A stretch of 64,000 bases of DNA from an uncultured Prevotella sp. (GTDB lineage: Bacteria > Bacteroidota > Bacteroidia > Bacteroidales > Bacteroidaceae), in the NCBI GenBank assembly GCA_900770395.1, contig CAAGKM010000042.1, forward strand, positions 46,583-110,582. The letters are read 5' to 3'. The notes beneath the pieces were generated by a model. It had not been told where the DNA came from, ran no database searches, and saw nothing but the letters and a program-made list of their open reading frames with translations. A program made the translations under genes and the position numbers. Positions 1 through 8,131 of the stretch are shown piece by piece; the stretch's first letter is position 1, and every line of letters begins with the position of its first letter.

Positions 1-900
1 GTAGCTAAGAAAATAGCGATAGAAGAACTGAAGAACTATATAGAGATAACGGTCGGTCTGATACTTTACAGTATCGGATGGACCGTTTTCCTGTTGCCCA
101 ACGACATCACCACTGGTGGTGTCCCGGGTATTGCCAGTATCGTGTATTTTGCCACAGGGCTTCCCGTGCAGTTTGTCTATTTTCCGATAAATTTCACCTT
201 GTTGCTCTGCTCCATAAAGGTGTTGGGCTGGCGCTTCTCGGCAAAGACTGTGTTTGCTGTGTTTGCCATGACCTTCATCACGGCGGTGACACAGCAGATT
301 GTGGGCGATGTGAAGCTGCTTGACGACCAGCCGTTCATGGCTTGTGTTCTCGGTGCCGCACTCTGCGGCGCAGGTGTCGGGCTGGCTTTCTGTGCCAACG
401 GCAGCACTGGCGGTACGGATATTGTTGCGGCAATAATCAACAAATATCGCGACATCACTCTCGGTCGTGTCATCCTGCTGTGCGACCTCATCATCATCTC
501 GTGCAGCTATTTTGTGCTGAAAGACTGGGAGAAGGTGGTTTATGGATACGCCACGCTGTTCATCTGCAGCTTCACGCTCGACCAGGTTGTCAACTCTGCG
601 CGCCGCTCGGTGCAGTTCTTTATTATAAGTGACAAATACAAGCAGATAGGTGAGGCTATCAACAACAATCCACATCGCGGAGTGACCGTAATCAATGCCA
701 ACGGCTTTTATACGGGAAAGGACGTGAATATGCTCTTTGTGCTTGCCAAGCGCAGTGAGAGCAACGTGATTTTTGGCATAATAAAGGCAATCGACCCTAA
801 TGCTTTCGTGTCGCAGAGCCAGGTAATAGGTGTATACGGTGAGGGCTTCGACAAGATTAAGGCAAAGGAGCGGAGTGTGGAAAAGAAAGATCCGGAATAA
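1..900 (+). CDS. YitT family membrane protein, 5' end cut off by window edge
   Basis: The frame is open from the first base, so the N-terminus lies outside the window. The visible part (about 299 residues) begins in a hydrophobic segment and contains the family signature around LPNDITTGG, followed by several more membrane segments (roughly residues 15-200). A soluble C-terminal domain follows with the RGVTVINANGFYTGK motif, which matches the YitT/DUF2179 C-terminal domain. Proteins of this architecture (DUF161 plus DUF2179) are inner-membrane proteins; the transported substrate, if any, is unknown. The next gene starts 31 bp downstream on the same strand, so co-transcription is possible. Family assignment is firm, function is not. 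Confidence 0.85.
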   Translation, partial: VAKKIAIEELKNYIEITVGLILYSIGWTVFLLPNDITTGGVPGIASIVYFATGLPVQFVYFPINFTLLLCSIKVLGWRFSAKTVFAVFAMTFITAVTQQIVGDVKLLDDQPFMACVLGAALCGAGVGLAFCANGSTGGTDIVAAIINKYRDITLGRVILLCDLIIISCSYFVLKDWEKVVYGYATLFICSFTLDQVVNSARRSVQFFIISDKYKQIGEAINNNPHRGVTVINANGFYTGKDVNMLFVLAKRSESNVIFGIIKAIDPNAFVSQSQVIGVYGEGFDKIKAKERSVEKKDPE

Positions 901-931
901 ATAATTACTAACTAAATAACTTATTGTCAAA

Positions 932-2923
932 ATGAAACTAAAACTGACTATTGCATTATTATTAATGATGTGTGTGGCTACAGCCAATGCACAGAAGTAT
1001 GAATTAAAGTCGCCGGACGGCAATCTTAAAATCTCAGCCAACTGCGACAATGCCCTGAAACTGAGCGTAAGCCACAAGGGCGTGGCGGTGCTGCAACCCT
1101 CGACCGTGGACATAAACGGAGTGCCTGTAAAGGTTAAGGGCGCAAAATATACAAACGGACGGAACGCCGTGGTGAAATCATCGTTTGCCACTCCTTTCTA
1201 CAAGAAGGCGAGGGTGGAGGATGTCTACCGTGAGATGACGCTGCGCTGCAGTGGCGCCTTTGACGTGGTGATGAGGGCTTACGACGACGGAGCCGCATAC
1301 CGCTTTATATATAAAGGTAAGAAACCGTTTACGGTGAAGGGCGAGACTGCCGACTTCAACTTTGCCAATGACAACAAGGTGTTTGTGCCTTACGTCAACG
1401 ACAACCGTGGCGGTGAGCGCTACTGTTACTCTTTTGAGTCTTATTACGACGAGTCGCTTATGTCGGAGATGTTTGCCGACTCCATCGCAATCACTCCGCT
1501 CATGGTGTGTCTTGACGGTGGAAAGAAGGCTGTGCTGATGGAAGCCGGAGTGGAGAACTATCCGGGGATGTTCCTGAAAAAGAATCCTGCGGCTGCCCAT
1601 GGACTGACGGCAGAGTTTGCTCCCGTGCCCAAGACTGAGGTGATAGGCGGACACGCACGCCTGAACCTTGTGCCTGCAGAGCGTCACGACTATATCGCCA
1701 CTCTGTCCGCAGGGCAGGCTTTGCCGTGGCGTGTGGTGCTTGTTGCCGATAACGACGCGCAACTGCTAAACAACGACATGGCGCAGCGTCTTGCCCCTGC
1801 CTGCCGCATTGCCGATGTGTCGTGGATTCGTCCCGGCAAGGTGGCGTGGGACTGGTGGAACACCTGCAACCTCACCGGCGTTGACTTCAAGGCAGGCATG
1901 AACACTGCCACCTACCGCCATTACATCGACTTTGCCGCAACAAACAATCTTGAATATATCATCATCGACGAGGGATGGAGCGGCAAGGAGTCGCTCATGG
2001 AAGACCTCAACCCGGAAATCAACCTGAAGGAAATCATTGACTATGGCAAGCGCCGTGGTATTGGTGTAATCGTGTGGGCTTCGTGGCGCAATGCGAAGAA
2101 CGACACGGAAAACGTGTTTGCCCATTATGCCAACATGGGAGTGAAGGGATTCAAGATTGACTTCTTCGACCGTGATGACCAGCCGCTGATAAAGTCAGCC
2201 TACGAGATTGCCGCCATCGCCGCTAAGAATCATCTGCTTGTAGACTATCACGGACTGAAGCCGTGCGGCATACAGCGCGCCTATCCCAACATCGTGAACT
2301 TTGAGGGAGTGAAGGGCTTGGAGAACAACAAGTGGGAGCCGATTGTCAACGGCAAGCCGTTGCACGACATGCCCCGCTATGATGTCACCGCGCCTTATCT
2401 GCGCCAGCTTGCAGGACCGATGGACTACACTCCAGGCGGACTGCACAACGCCATGCCCGATGTCTACCGCGCCATCAACGACCATCCAATGACCCAGGGC
2501 ACCCGTGCCCATCAGGTGGCTATGTATATAATGTACGAGGCTCCGCTGCAGATGCTTGCCGACAGCCCTTCAAGATATATGAAGGAGCAGGAGACCACCG
2601 ACTTCATCGCACAGATACCTACGGTGTTTGACGAGACTGTTGCCGTTGCCGGTGAGACGGGAGAGTATGCTGCCGTTGCCCGCCGCAAGGGCGATGTGTG
2701 GTATGTCTCGGCAATGACCAACTGGACAGGGCGCACCGTAAATGTTCCATTATCGTTTCTTGCCGACGGTGAGTGGACAGCCGAAATCTTCGCCGATGGA
2801 GTGAATGCCCAGCGCAACGCCATGGACTATAAACGCTCGCAGATGAAGGTGACAAATGCCGCAACATTACAGGCTGTAATGTCGTCGGGTGGCGGATATT
2901 CGGCGATAATCAAGAAAAAATAA
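932..2923 (+). CDS. Glycoside hydrolase family 97 protein (SusB-like, probably retaining type)
   Basis: 663 residues with a Sec signal peptide ending near ATANA-Q (residue 20/21), so probably periplasmic. The N-terminal beta-sandwich (about 22-290) leads into a (beta/alpha)8 barrel (about 295-570) and a C-terminal beta domain, the GH97 layout and usual length. Barrel motifs include WDWWNT, IIIDEGW, KIDFFDRDDQ (408-417), LVDYHGLKPCG and YPNIVNFEGVKG. The acidic residues at the end of the IDFFD strand resemble the retaining alpha-galactosidase branch, where an Asp is the nucleophile; the inverting SusB branch uses glutamates instead. Exact specificity (alpha-glucoside or alpha-galactoside) is inferred only. 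It lies directly upstream of a sugar symporter gene, which fits oligosaccharide hydrolysis followed by uptake. Confidence 0.9.
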   Translation: MKLKLTIALLLMMCVATANAQKYELKSPDGNLKISANCDNALKLSVSHKGVAVLQPSTVDINGVPVKVKGAKYTNGRNAVVKSSFATPFYKKARVEDVYREMTLRCSGAFDVVMRAYDDGAAYRFIYKGKKPFTVKGETADFNFANDNKVFVPYVNDNRGGERYCYSFESYYDESLMSEMFADSIAITPLMVCLDGGKKAVLMEAGVENYPGMFLKKNPAAAHGLTAEFAPVPKTEVIGGHARLNLVPAERHDYIATLSAGQALPWRVVLVADNDAQLLNNDMAQRLAPACRIADVSWIRPGKVAWDWWNTCNLTGVDFKAGMNTATYRHYIDFAATNNLEYIIIDEGWSGKESLMEDLNPEINLKEIIDYGKRRGIGVIVWASWRNAKNDTENVFAHYANMGVKGFKIDFFDRDDQPLIKSAYEIAAIAAKNHLLVDYHGLKPCGIQRAYPNIVNFEGVKGLENNKWEPIVNGKPLHDMPRYDVTAPYLRQLAGPMDYTPGGLHNAMPDVYRAINDHPMTQGTRAHQVAMYIMYEAPLQMLADSPSRYMKEQETTDFIAQIPTVFDETVAVAGETGEYAAVARRKGDVWYVSAMTNWTGRTVNVPLSFLADGEWTAEIFADGVNAQRNAMDYKRSQMKVTNAATLQAVMSSGGGYSAIIKKK

Positions 2924-2967
2924 GTTAAAAAATATATGATTACGCAGTGTTTTTGCAAAAAATGTAG

Positions 2968-2975
2968 TACTTTTG
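2968..2975 (+). promoter_or_regulatory. Bacteroidota -7 box upstream of the sugar symporter gene
   Basis: TACTTTTG matches the consensus TAnnTTTG and lies 55 bp before the symporter start codon. No well-spaced -33 TTTG is visible, so this is a partial match. Confidence 0.5.
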
Positions 2976-3030
2976 TGACTTGAAATATAAATATTCTAAC
3001 AAAAAATAACTTAAATATTAAATACAAAAA

Positions 3031-4485
3031 ATGAATCAGACAGACCAAGGTAGTAGGGCTTACCTTATTTCTATTGTTATGGTCGCCGTTATCGGCGGAC
3101 TTCTTTTCGGCTACGACACAGCTGTGATTTCAGGAGCAGAAAAGGGATTGCAGGCATTTTTTATGGGTGCCGATGATTTTGTCTACACAGATTTCTGGCA
3201 TGGATTCACAAGTTCGAGTGCTCTCGTGGGATGTATTATCGGTTCCGCAATTTCAGGGTATCTTGCCTCCAACTGGGGACGTAAACGCTCGCTTATATTT
3301 GCGGGAGTGATGTTCTTTATCTCGGCATGGGGCTCCATGTATCCGGAAACAATGGTGCTTGCAAAGGGTGAGCCCAATCTCACACTTCTCATAGTGTTCA
3401 ATATCTACCGTGTGATTGGCGGTGTAGGCGTGGGACTTGCCTCTGCCGTATGCCCGATGTATATCGGTGAGATTGCGCCGAGCAATATCCGTGGCATGCT
3501 TGTGTCGTGGAACCAGTTTGCCATCATCTTCGGACAGTTGGTGGTGTATTTTGTGAATTTCTTTATCCTTGGCGACCACGTGGCGCCAGCCATTCAGAGT
3601 ATAGGTGACGGTATGAACCAGATTCTCAACGGCAGTGAGGCGGCATGGGCCATTGAGACTGGATGGCGTTATATGTTCGGGTCGGAGATGATTCCTGCCG
3701 GACTGTTTGCCCTTCTCATCTGTTTTGTTCCTGAGACACCACGCTATCTTGCCATGGTGGGTCAGGACGAGAAGGCTGAGAGAGTGCTTGCGCGTATCAA
3801 TGGTGCGCAGCAGGCAAAGGAGATACTTTCAGAGATAAAGAACACCGTAACCGAGAAGACCGAGAAACTGATGACCTACGGTTTCCTCTGCATCTTCGTG
3901 GGAGTGATGCTCTCTGTGTTCCAGCAGGCTGTCGGCATCAACGCCGTTCTCTACTATGCGCCGCGCATTTACGAGGCGATGGGCTTCGACAATCCTATGA
4001 TGCTCACCGTATTCAACGGAATTGTCAACCTTGGATTTACCTGCGTCGCTATCTTTACGGTAGAGAAACTCGGACGCAAGCCTTTGTTGATAGTTGGTTC
4101 GCTCGGTATGGCAGTCGGTGCAGTCGGTGTGGCATGCACATTCGGCAATCCCAATATGCAGCTGCTGTGTATGATTTCCATCATGGTCTATTCGGCATCG
4201 TTCATGTTCTCATGGGGACCTATCTGCTGGGTTCTCATCGCCGAGGTGTTCCCCAACACCATACGTGGTGCGGCAGTGGCAATAGCCGTGGCTTTCCAGT
4301 GGATATTCAACTGGATTGTCTCCACTTCGTTCGTGCCTATGGCAAACAGTCTTGGCTATTGGTTCACATACGGACTTTACGGAGTGATATGTATACTTGC
4401 AGCAGTCTTTGTATGGTATCTTGTACCCGAGACCAAGGGCAAGAGTCTTGAGGATATGACCAATCTCTGGAAGAACAGAAAATAA
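3031..4485 (+). CDS. Sugar:proton symporter, MFS sugar porter family (XylE-like)
   Basis: 484 residues with 12 predicted membrane segments. Sugar porter signatures are all present: GGLLFGYDTAVISGA in helix 1, GRKRSL in loop 2-3, CPMYIGEIAPSNIRG after helix 5, PETPRYL after helix 6, QQAVGINAVLYYAPRIY in helix 7 and PETKGKSLED at the end. This set is closest to bacterial D-xylose/hexose H+ symporters such as XylE, but the sugar cannot be decided from sequence. It follows the GH97 gene by 107 bp and has its own -7 box, so it may be transcribed both with the hydrolase and on its own. Confidence 0.9.
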   Translation: MNQTDQGSRAYLISIVMVAVIGGLLFGYDTAVISGAEKGLQAFFMGADDFVYTDFWHGFTSSSALVGCIIGSAISGYLASNWGRKRSLIFAGVMFFISAWGSMYPETMVLAKGEPNLTLLIVFNIYRVIGGVGVGLASAVCPMYIGEIAPSNIRGMLVSWNQFAIIFGQLVVYFVNFFILGDHVAPAIQSIGDGMNQILNGSEAAWAIETGWRYMFGSEMIPAGLFALLICFVPETPRYLAMVGQDEKAERVLARINGAQQAKEILSEIKNTVTEKTEKLMTYGFLCIFVGVMLSVFQQAVGINAVLYYAPRIYEAMGFDNPMMLTVFNGIVNLGFTCVAIFTVEKLGRKPLLIVGSLGMAVGAVGVACTFGNPNMQLLCMISIMVYSASFMFSWGPICWVLIAEVFPNTIRGAAVAIAVAFQWIFNWIVSTSFVPMANSLGYWFTYGLYGVICILAAVFVWYLVPETKGKSLEDMTNLWKNRK

Positions 4486-4515
4486 ATATAGTAACAACCC
4501 CAAAATAAAGGATAT

Positions 4516-4869
4516 ATGAAAAGAATATTGGTAGCAGAAGACAATGACAGTAACTACATTCTGATGAGTTATATTCTCCGCAAAAGCTATGAGATAGCCC
4601 GTGCCGTGAATGGGCAGGAGGCTGTCGATATGGTTGCGAAGGAGAAATTTGACATGGTGCTCATGGACCTTCAGATGCCTGTCATGGACGGGCTTACTGC
4701 CACAAAGATTATCAAGTCGACACATCCTGAGCTGCCTGTTCTGGCTGTTACAGCCAACGCTTTCGGCAGCGACCGCGATGCTGCTCTCGCCGCTGGCTGC
4801 GACGAGTTTATCACTAAGCCTGTGAATGCGGCGGGATGTCTTGAGATTATCGCAGGATTTTTTAAATAG
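4516..4869 (+). CDS. Stand-alone response regulator receiver protein
   Basis: 117 residues consisting only of a CheY-like receiver domain, with no output domain. Key residues are the acidic pair E8/D9, phospho-acceptor D51 (in LMDLQMPVMDG), T79 and K101 (in ITKPV). The receiver resembles those found in hybrid histidine kinases. It starts 31 bp after the symporter gene, so it probably shares that transcript. Its kinase partner is not in this part of the window; it may act as a phosphorelay intermediate or by protein contact. Confidence 0.88.
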   Translation: MKRILVAEDNDSNYILMSYILRKSYEIARAVNGQEAVDMVAKEKFDMVLMDLQMPVMDGLTATKIIKSTHPELPVLAVTANAFGSDRDAALAAGCDEFITKPVNAAGCLEIIAGFFK

Positions 4870-4902
4870 TAGAATCTGAAATTTTTTTTTTCATTAGGTG
4901 AG

Positions 4903-4948
4903 TGAGACTCTGAGGATGGACAAAATCTTGTTCATCTCTGGAGTCTCA
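4903..4948 (+). terminator. Hairpin after the receiver gene
   Basis: TGAGACTC (4903-4910) pairs with GAGTCTCA (4941-4948), extended inward by a second pairing (4915-4923 with 4928-4936). ATTTTTG follows the right arm. It sits between the receiver gene and the promoter of the Cys-rich gene, consistent with an intrinsic terminator. Confidence 0.55.
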
Positions 4949-5033
4949 TTTTTGTCAGCGTCTGCATCTTTGAGAATATCATATATAAATGTTGAAATGT
5001 CATATTTCTCGGTTTTGGTTGGGAAATTATCAG

Positions 5034-5041
5034 TAACTTTG
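5034..5041 (+). promoter_or_regulatory. Bacteroidota -7 box for the Cys-rich exported protein gene
   Basis: TAACTTTG matches TAnnTTTG exactly, 45 bp before the ATG at 5087. A TTTG lies at 5014-5017, which is closer than the usual 19-20 bp spacing. Confidence 0.5.
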
Positions 5042-5086
5042 CACCCGAAAAAATAAATCAATAACAAATATCGGTAAACAGTAGTG

Positions 5087-5395
5087 ATGAAGTATCTGTC
5101 AATATTGCTTGTGGTCGTGACGTTGTCGCTGTCGACAATGCCGTGTTTCCTGTGTGACAGATGCCTGTTCTCGGGAATGGAGGAGAACTGCGCCCATGAC
5201 GATGACGGCTCATGTCCCGATGACGATTTCTGCTCGCCGTTTATGCACTGCAGCACATGCGTGGGCTTCGTATGTCCTCAGACAACATCGCTGAAGAAGA
5301 TATTTGTGCATGCAAATACAGAAACAGTCTTTTATTATAAGGAAGAGGCACTGAAATCTTTTCCTTCAAGCGTGTTTCAGCCGCCGAGAGCCTGA
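5087..5395 (+). CDS. Small Cys-rich exported protein, DUF6660-like
   Basis: 102 residues from the ATG at 5087; a GTG three bases upstream is also possible. A hydrophobic N-terminal segment (about residues 4-20) is followed by a region with nine cysteines, several His and an acidic run, including the pattern CSPFMHCSTC. The arrangement (signal segment, acidic/His stretch, then a C-x-x-x-x-x-C-x-x-C cluster) and the position upstream of a TonB-dependent receptor resemble the DUF6660 family, which is often found beside metal-related outer membrane receptors. Metal binding in the periplasm is an inference. A repeat-bounded element now separates it from the receptor gene. Confidence 0.6.
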   Translation: MKYLSILLVVVTLSLSTMPCFLCDRCLFSGMEENCAHDDDGSCPDDDFCSPFMHCSTCVGFVCPQTTSLKKIFVHANTETVFYYKEEALKSFPSSVFQPPRA

Positions 5396-5450
5396 CGGCG
5401 GCAGGTTATACCGTTGTGAATGGTATAATCAGCTACACCTTATTATTTAT

Positions 5451-5633
5451 TTAACCTGCATTATTCATACTGTTCCGTTACGAAAGGGCTAAATGGCAGT
5501 GCATCAGCGTGAGCACAGCGATGACGATGCAGAATGTAGTAAATCCTACTTTCCAGGAGGAAGAGCGAGCATTGCGCTGAGGTGCTGCCAGTTAGTACTT
5601 GCAGTAGGAACGAGTATGAATAATGCAGGTTAA
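5451..5633. mobile_element. 183-bp element with 21-bp terminal inverted repeats (MITE-like)
   Basis: The left end (5451-5471) is an exact reverse complement of the right end (5613-5633), each 21 bp and bounded by TTAA. The similarity continues imperfectly inward (GTTCC, then TGGCAG and TCAGCG blocks on both arms), so the whole piece can fold into one long hairpin. There is no ORF of useful length. The TTAA at both ends may be a target-site duplication or part of the repeat, which cannot be told apart because TTAA is its own complement. It fills nearly all of the gap between the Cys-rich gene and the TonB receptor gene. Best read as a non-autonomous transposon relic; the parental transposase is not in the window. 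Confidence 0.65.
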
Positions 5634-5726
5634 GTAATCAACTCCCAACTCTTGCATGTGAAGGAGATAAGAGAAGTTAAAGGGAGTCAGGAGTATTAAT
5701 TAAAAGACTAAAAGAAACAAATTGAA

Positions 5727-7904
5727 ATGAGAAAAATAATATTTTCCCTCATGGCGGCTGCCATGTGGGCACATAGCGCATATTCGCAAAACACACTGAA
5801 AGCTACAGTTAAGGAGGAGGGCAGCGGAGAGACCCTTATTGGAGTGACCGCCAAGGTGCGGGGGACAGACATCACAGCCGTTTCGGACGCCAACGGCAAC
5901 ATCACCGTGGGCAATATCCCCGACGGCAGGCACACCGTCACGTTCAGCTATATAGGCTACGGGGAAAAGACCGCGACATTCACCTTTCCGCTTGCCTCTG
6001 ACAAGGTGGTGACCATAGAGATGGAAGAGGAGGAGACGGACCTCGACGAGGTGGTGGTGCTCACCACCCGCGGCACGCGGACGATAATGAACATCCCGAC
6101 ACGTGTGGAGTTTATATCGGGTGAGGAGCTCGACGAGAAGGCAAGCATGAAGCCCGGCGACATTCGCATGCTGCTTAGCGAGAGCACAGGCATTGCCACC
6201 CAGCAGACATCGGCGATATCGGGCAACGCCACAATACGCATACAGGGACTTGACGGACGATACACGCAGATACTGAAAGACGGATTCCCCACGTTCTCGG
6301 GTGCCGCCAGCGGTCTGGGACTGCTTCAGACTCCGCCACTCGACCTCAAGCAGGTGGAGATTATCAAAGGCTCATCGTCAACGCTCTATGGCGGCGGAGC
6401 CATAGCAGGCCTTGTAAACCTGATATCAAAGACTCCCGGGGAGAAGCGTGAGCTGAGCTTCCTTCTCAACGGAACTTCGGGCAGAGGGCTTGACGCCAGC
6501 GCCTTCTACAGCCAGAGGTTTGGCAAGGTTGGCACCACGGCACTGTTCTCCTACAACCGCAACTGGGGCTATGACCCTTCAGACACTGGCTTCACAGCCA
6601 TCTCCGAGTTCGACCGTTTCACGTTCAATCCGCGCCTGTTCCTGTATCTTTCAGACAGGACCGGGATGAACATAACGCTGAACACCATGTTTGAAAAACG
6701 CCTCGGCGGCGACATCGAGTATGTCAAGGGGCATGGCGACGAGACACATGCCTACTTCGAGAAGAACGAGACACAGCGCCACTCGCTGCAGGCATCGCTG
6801 ACACACACCTTCAACGGGCACACCCGAATGGCGGCAAAGGCGAGCATGACATACTACGACAGGGAGATGAAAGTGCCGGCCTACAGCTTCGACGGCAGCC
6901 AGTGGGCATCGTTTGCCGAGCTCTCCATGACCCACACAAGGGAAAACACCGAGTGGGTGGCAGGCCTTAACCTGTGGACCGACGACTTCAACGAGAGTAA
7001 TGCCGGAGCAGTGGGCAAGAGAGACTACACCCAGACGGCGGCGGGAGCGTTTGTGCAGAACACATGGACTGCCGCGAAATGGCTTGACGTGGAGACTGGT
7101 CTGCGTGCCGACCGCGTGTTCGACTACGGGTGGGCTGTGCTGCCGCGTCTCTCGGCTCTGTTCAAGATTGCCCCGGGCCTGTCGTCGCGTCTCGGCGGCG
7201 GCATGGGATACAAGGCGCCCACAATCTTCACCGAGGACACCGAGCGCATACAGTACAAGGACGTCATGCCCATAAGCAAGTCGCTCAACAAGCTGGAGCG
7301 CAGCTATGGCGCAAACTGGGACATCAATTACTCAACATCGCTTTTCAACGACTGCATCTCGCTGTCGGTCAATCAGCTGTTCTTCTACACCCGCATAAAC
7401 TCTCCGCTGCTCATGACAGCCGTAGACGACGGCTTCCACCGCATGGAGAACATCGACGGGCATATCGACACAAAGGGCATTGAGACCAACCTTAAGCTCG
7501 GCTATGACGACCTGCACCTTTATCTGGGCTACACCTACACCGACGTGCGCACCAGTGACGGGCACGACAAGTACGAAAACTTCCTTACCCCCAAGCACCG
7601 CCTTAACGCCATACTGATGTATGAGGTGGAGGACAGCTGGCGCGTTGGTCTGGAGTCGTATTACTACAGCAGGCAGAAGCTGAGCGACGGCAAGGAGGGC
7701 AAGCCCTACACCATGTTCGGGCTCATGGTTGAGAAGATATGGGAGCATTTCTCTGTGTTTGCCAACTTCGAGAACTTCACCGACAGGCGTCAGACACGTT
7801 TCGACACCATCAACAACGGCACGTTGACCAATCCTGAGTTCCGCGACATCTATGCTCCGCTCGAGGGATTTGTGTTCAACGCAGGCATAAAGATACGCTT
7901 GTGA
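5727..7904 (+). CDS. TonB-dependent outer membrane receptor
   Basis: 725 residues. A signal peptide ends near SAYS-Q. Residues about 22-100 form a carboxypeptidase-regulatory-like beta domain (GETLIGVTAKVRGTD, then NIPDGRHTVTFSYIGY), typical of Bacteroidota receptors. A plug domain follows (about 115-235) with IRIQGLDGRYTQILKDG and VEIIKGSSSTLYGGGAIAG. The rest is a beta-barrel ending in the hydrophobic strand VFNAGIKIRL. No SusD partner gene is adjacent, so this is not a classic polysaccharide locus. The upstream Cys-rich exported gene suggests a metal or metal-chelate substrate, by association only. GC-rich codon use is stronger here than in the genes to its left. Confidence 0.92.
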   Translation: MRKIIFSLMAAAMWAHSAYSQNTLKATVKEEGSGETLIGVTAKVRGTDITAVSDANGNITVGNIPDGRHTVTFSYIGYGEKTATFTFPLASDKVVTIEMEEEETDLDEVVVLTTRGTRTIMNIPTRVEFISGEELDEKASMKPGDIRMLLSESTGIATQQTSAISGNATIRIQGLDGRYTQILKDGFPTFSGAASGLGLLQTPPLDLKQVEIIKGSSSTLYGGGAIAGLVNLISKTPGEKRELSFLLNGTSGRGLDASAFYSQRFGKVGTTALFSYNRNWGYDPSDTGFTAISEFDRFTFNPRLFLYLSDRTGMNITLNTMFEKRLGGDIEYVKGHGDETHAYFEKNETQRHSLQASLTHTFNGHTRMAAKASMTYYDREMKVPAYSFDGSQWASFAELSMTHTRENTEWVAGLNLWTDDFNESNAGAVGKRDYTQTAAGAFVQNTWTAAKWLDVETGLRADRVFDYGWAVLPRLSALFKIAPGLSSRLGGGMGYKAPTIFTEDTERIQYKDVMPISKSLNKLERSYGANWDINYSTSLFNDCISLSVNQLFFYTRINSPLLMTAVDDGFHRMENIDGHIDTKGIETNLKLGYDDLHLYLGYTYTDVRTSDGHDKYENFLTPKHRLNAILMYEVEDSWRVGLESYYYSRQKLSDGKEGKPYTMFGLMVEKIWEHFSVFANFENFTDRRQTRFDTINNGTLTNPEFRDIYAPLEGFVFNAGIKIRL

Positions 7905-7921
7905 TACTGCATTTTAAATCA

Positions 7922-7998
7922 AAACGTATCGTTCAGACTTGTAAACGTATCGTTTAGATTCGGAAACGTATCGTTCAGCAGCGCAAACGAGTCGTTTC
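7922..7998. repeat. Phased array: four copies of an imperfect palindrome, period exactly 21 bp
   Basis: The core AAACGTATCGTTyAG begins at 7922, 7943 and 7964, with a variant (AAACGAGTCGTTT) at 7985. Each core has inverted halves AAACG and CGTTT around three bases. The exact 21-bp spacing puts every copy on the same face of the helix. It lies between the TonB receptor stop and the gpmI promoter. Confidence 0.85.
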
Positions 7999-8055
7999 CG
8001 AATCGTATAGTCATTGATTTTACTTATAAAAAAACATAAATGTTAAGGTAAATAT

Positions 8056-8086
8056 TTTGTCAAATATATGTTTTTTAGTATTTTTG
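8056..8086 (+). promoter_or_regulatory. Promoter of gpmI
   Basis: TTTG at 8056-8059 and TATTTTTG at 8079-8086 are separated by 19 bp, matching the Bacteroidota housekeeping consensus. The start codon is 46 bp downstream. Confidence 0.7.
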
Positions 8087-8131
8087 CAACTCAAAATGGA
8101 TTAATCATATTTTAATATTTATAGAAGTAGT

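Noticed and set aside
1178..1762. 194-residue minus-strand ORF within the GH97 gene
   Set aside because: It is antisense to a gene with clear family motifs, has no promoter and its product is His/Val-rich as expected from reversed codons.
4894..5256. 120-residue minus-strand ORF opposite the Cys-rich gene
   Set aside because: It crosses the terminator and promoter of the plus-strand genes and lacks any recognisable feature.
7922..7998. CRISPR array
   Set aside because: Repeat units are 15 bp with 6-bp gaps, copies vary, there are no spacers of 25-40 bp and no cas genes nearby.
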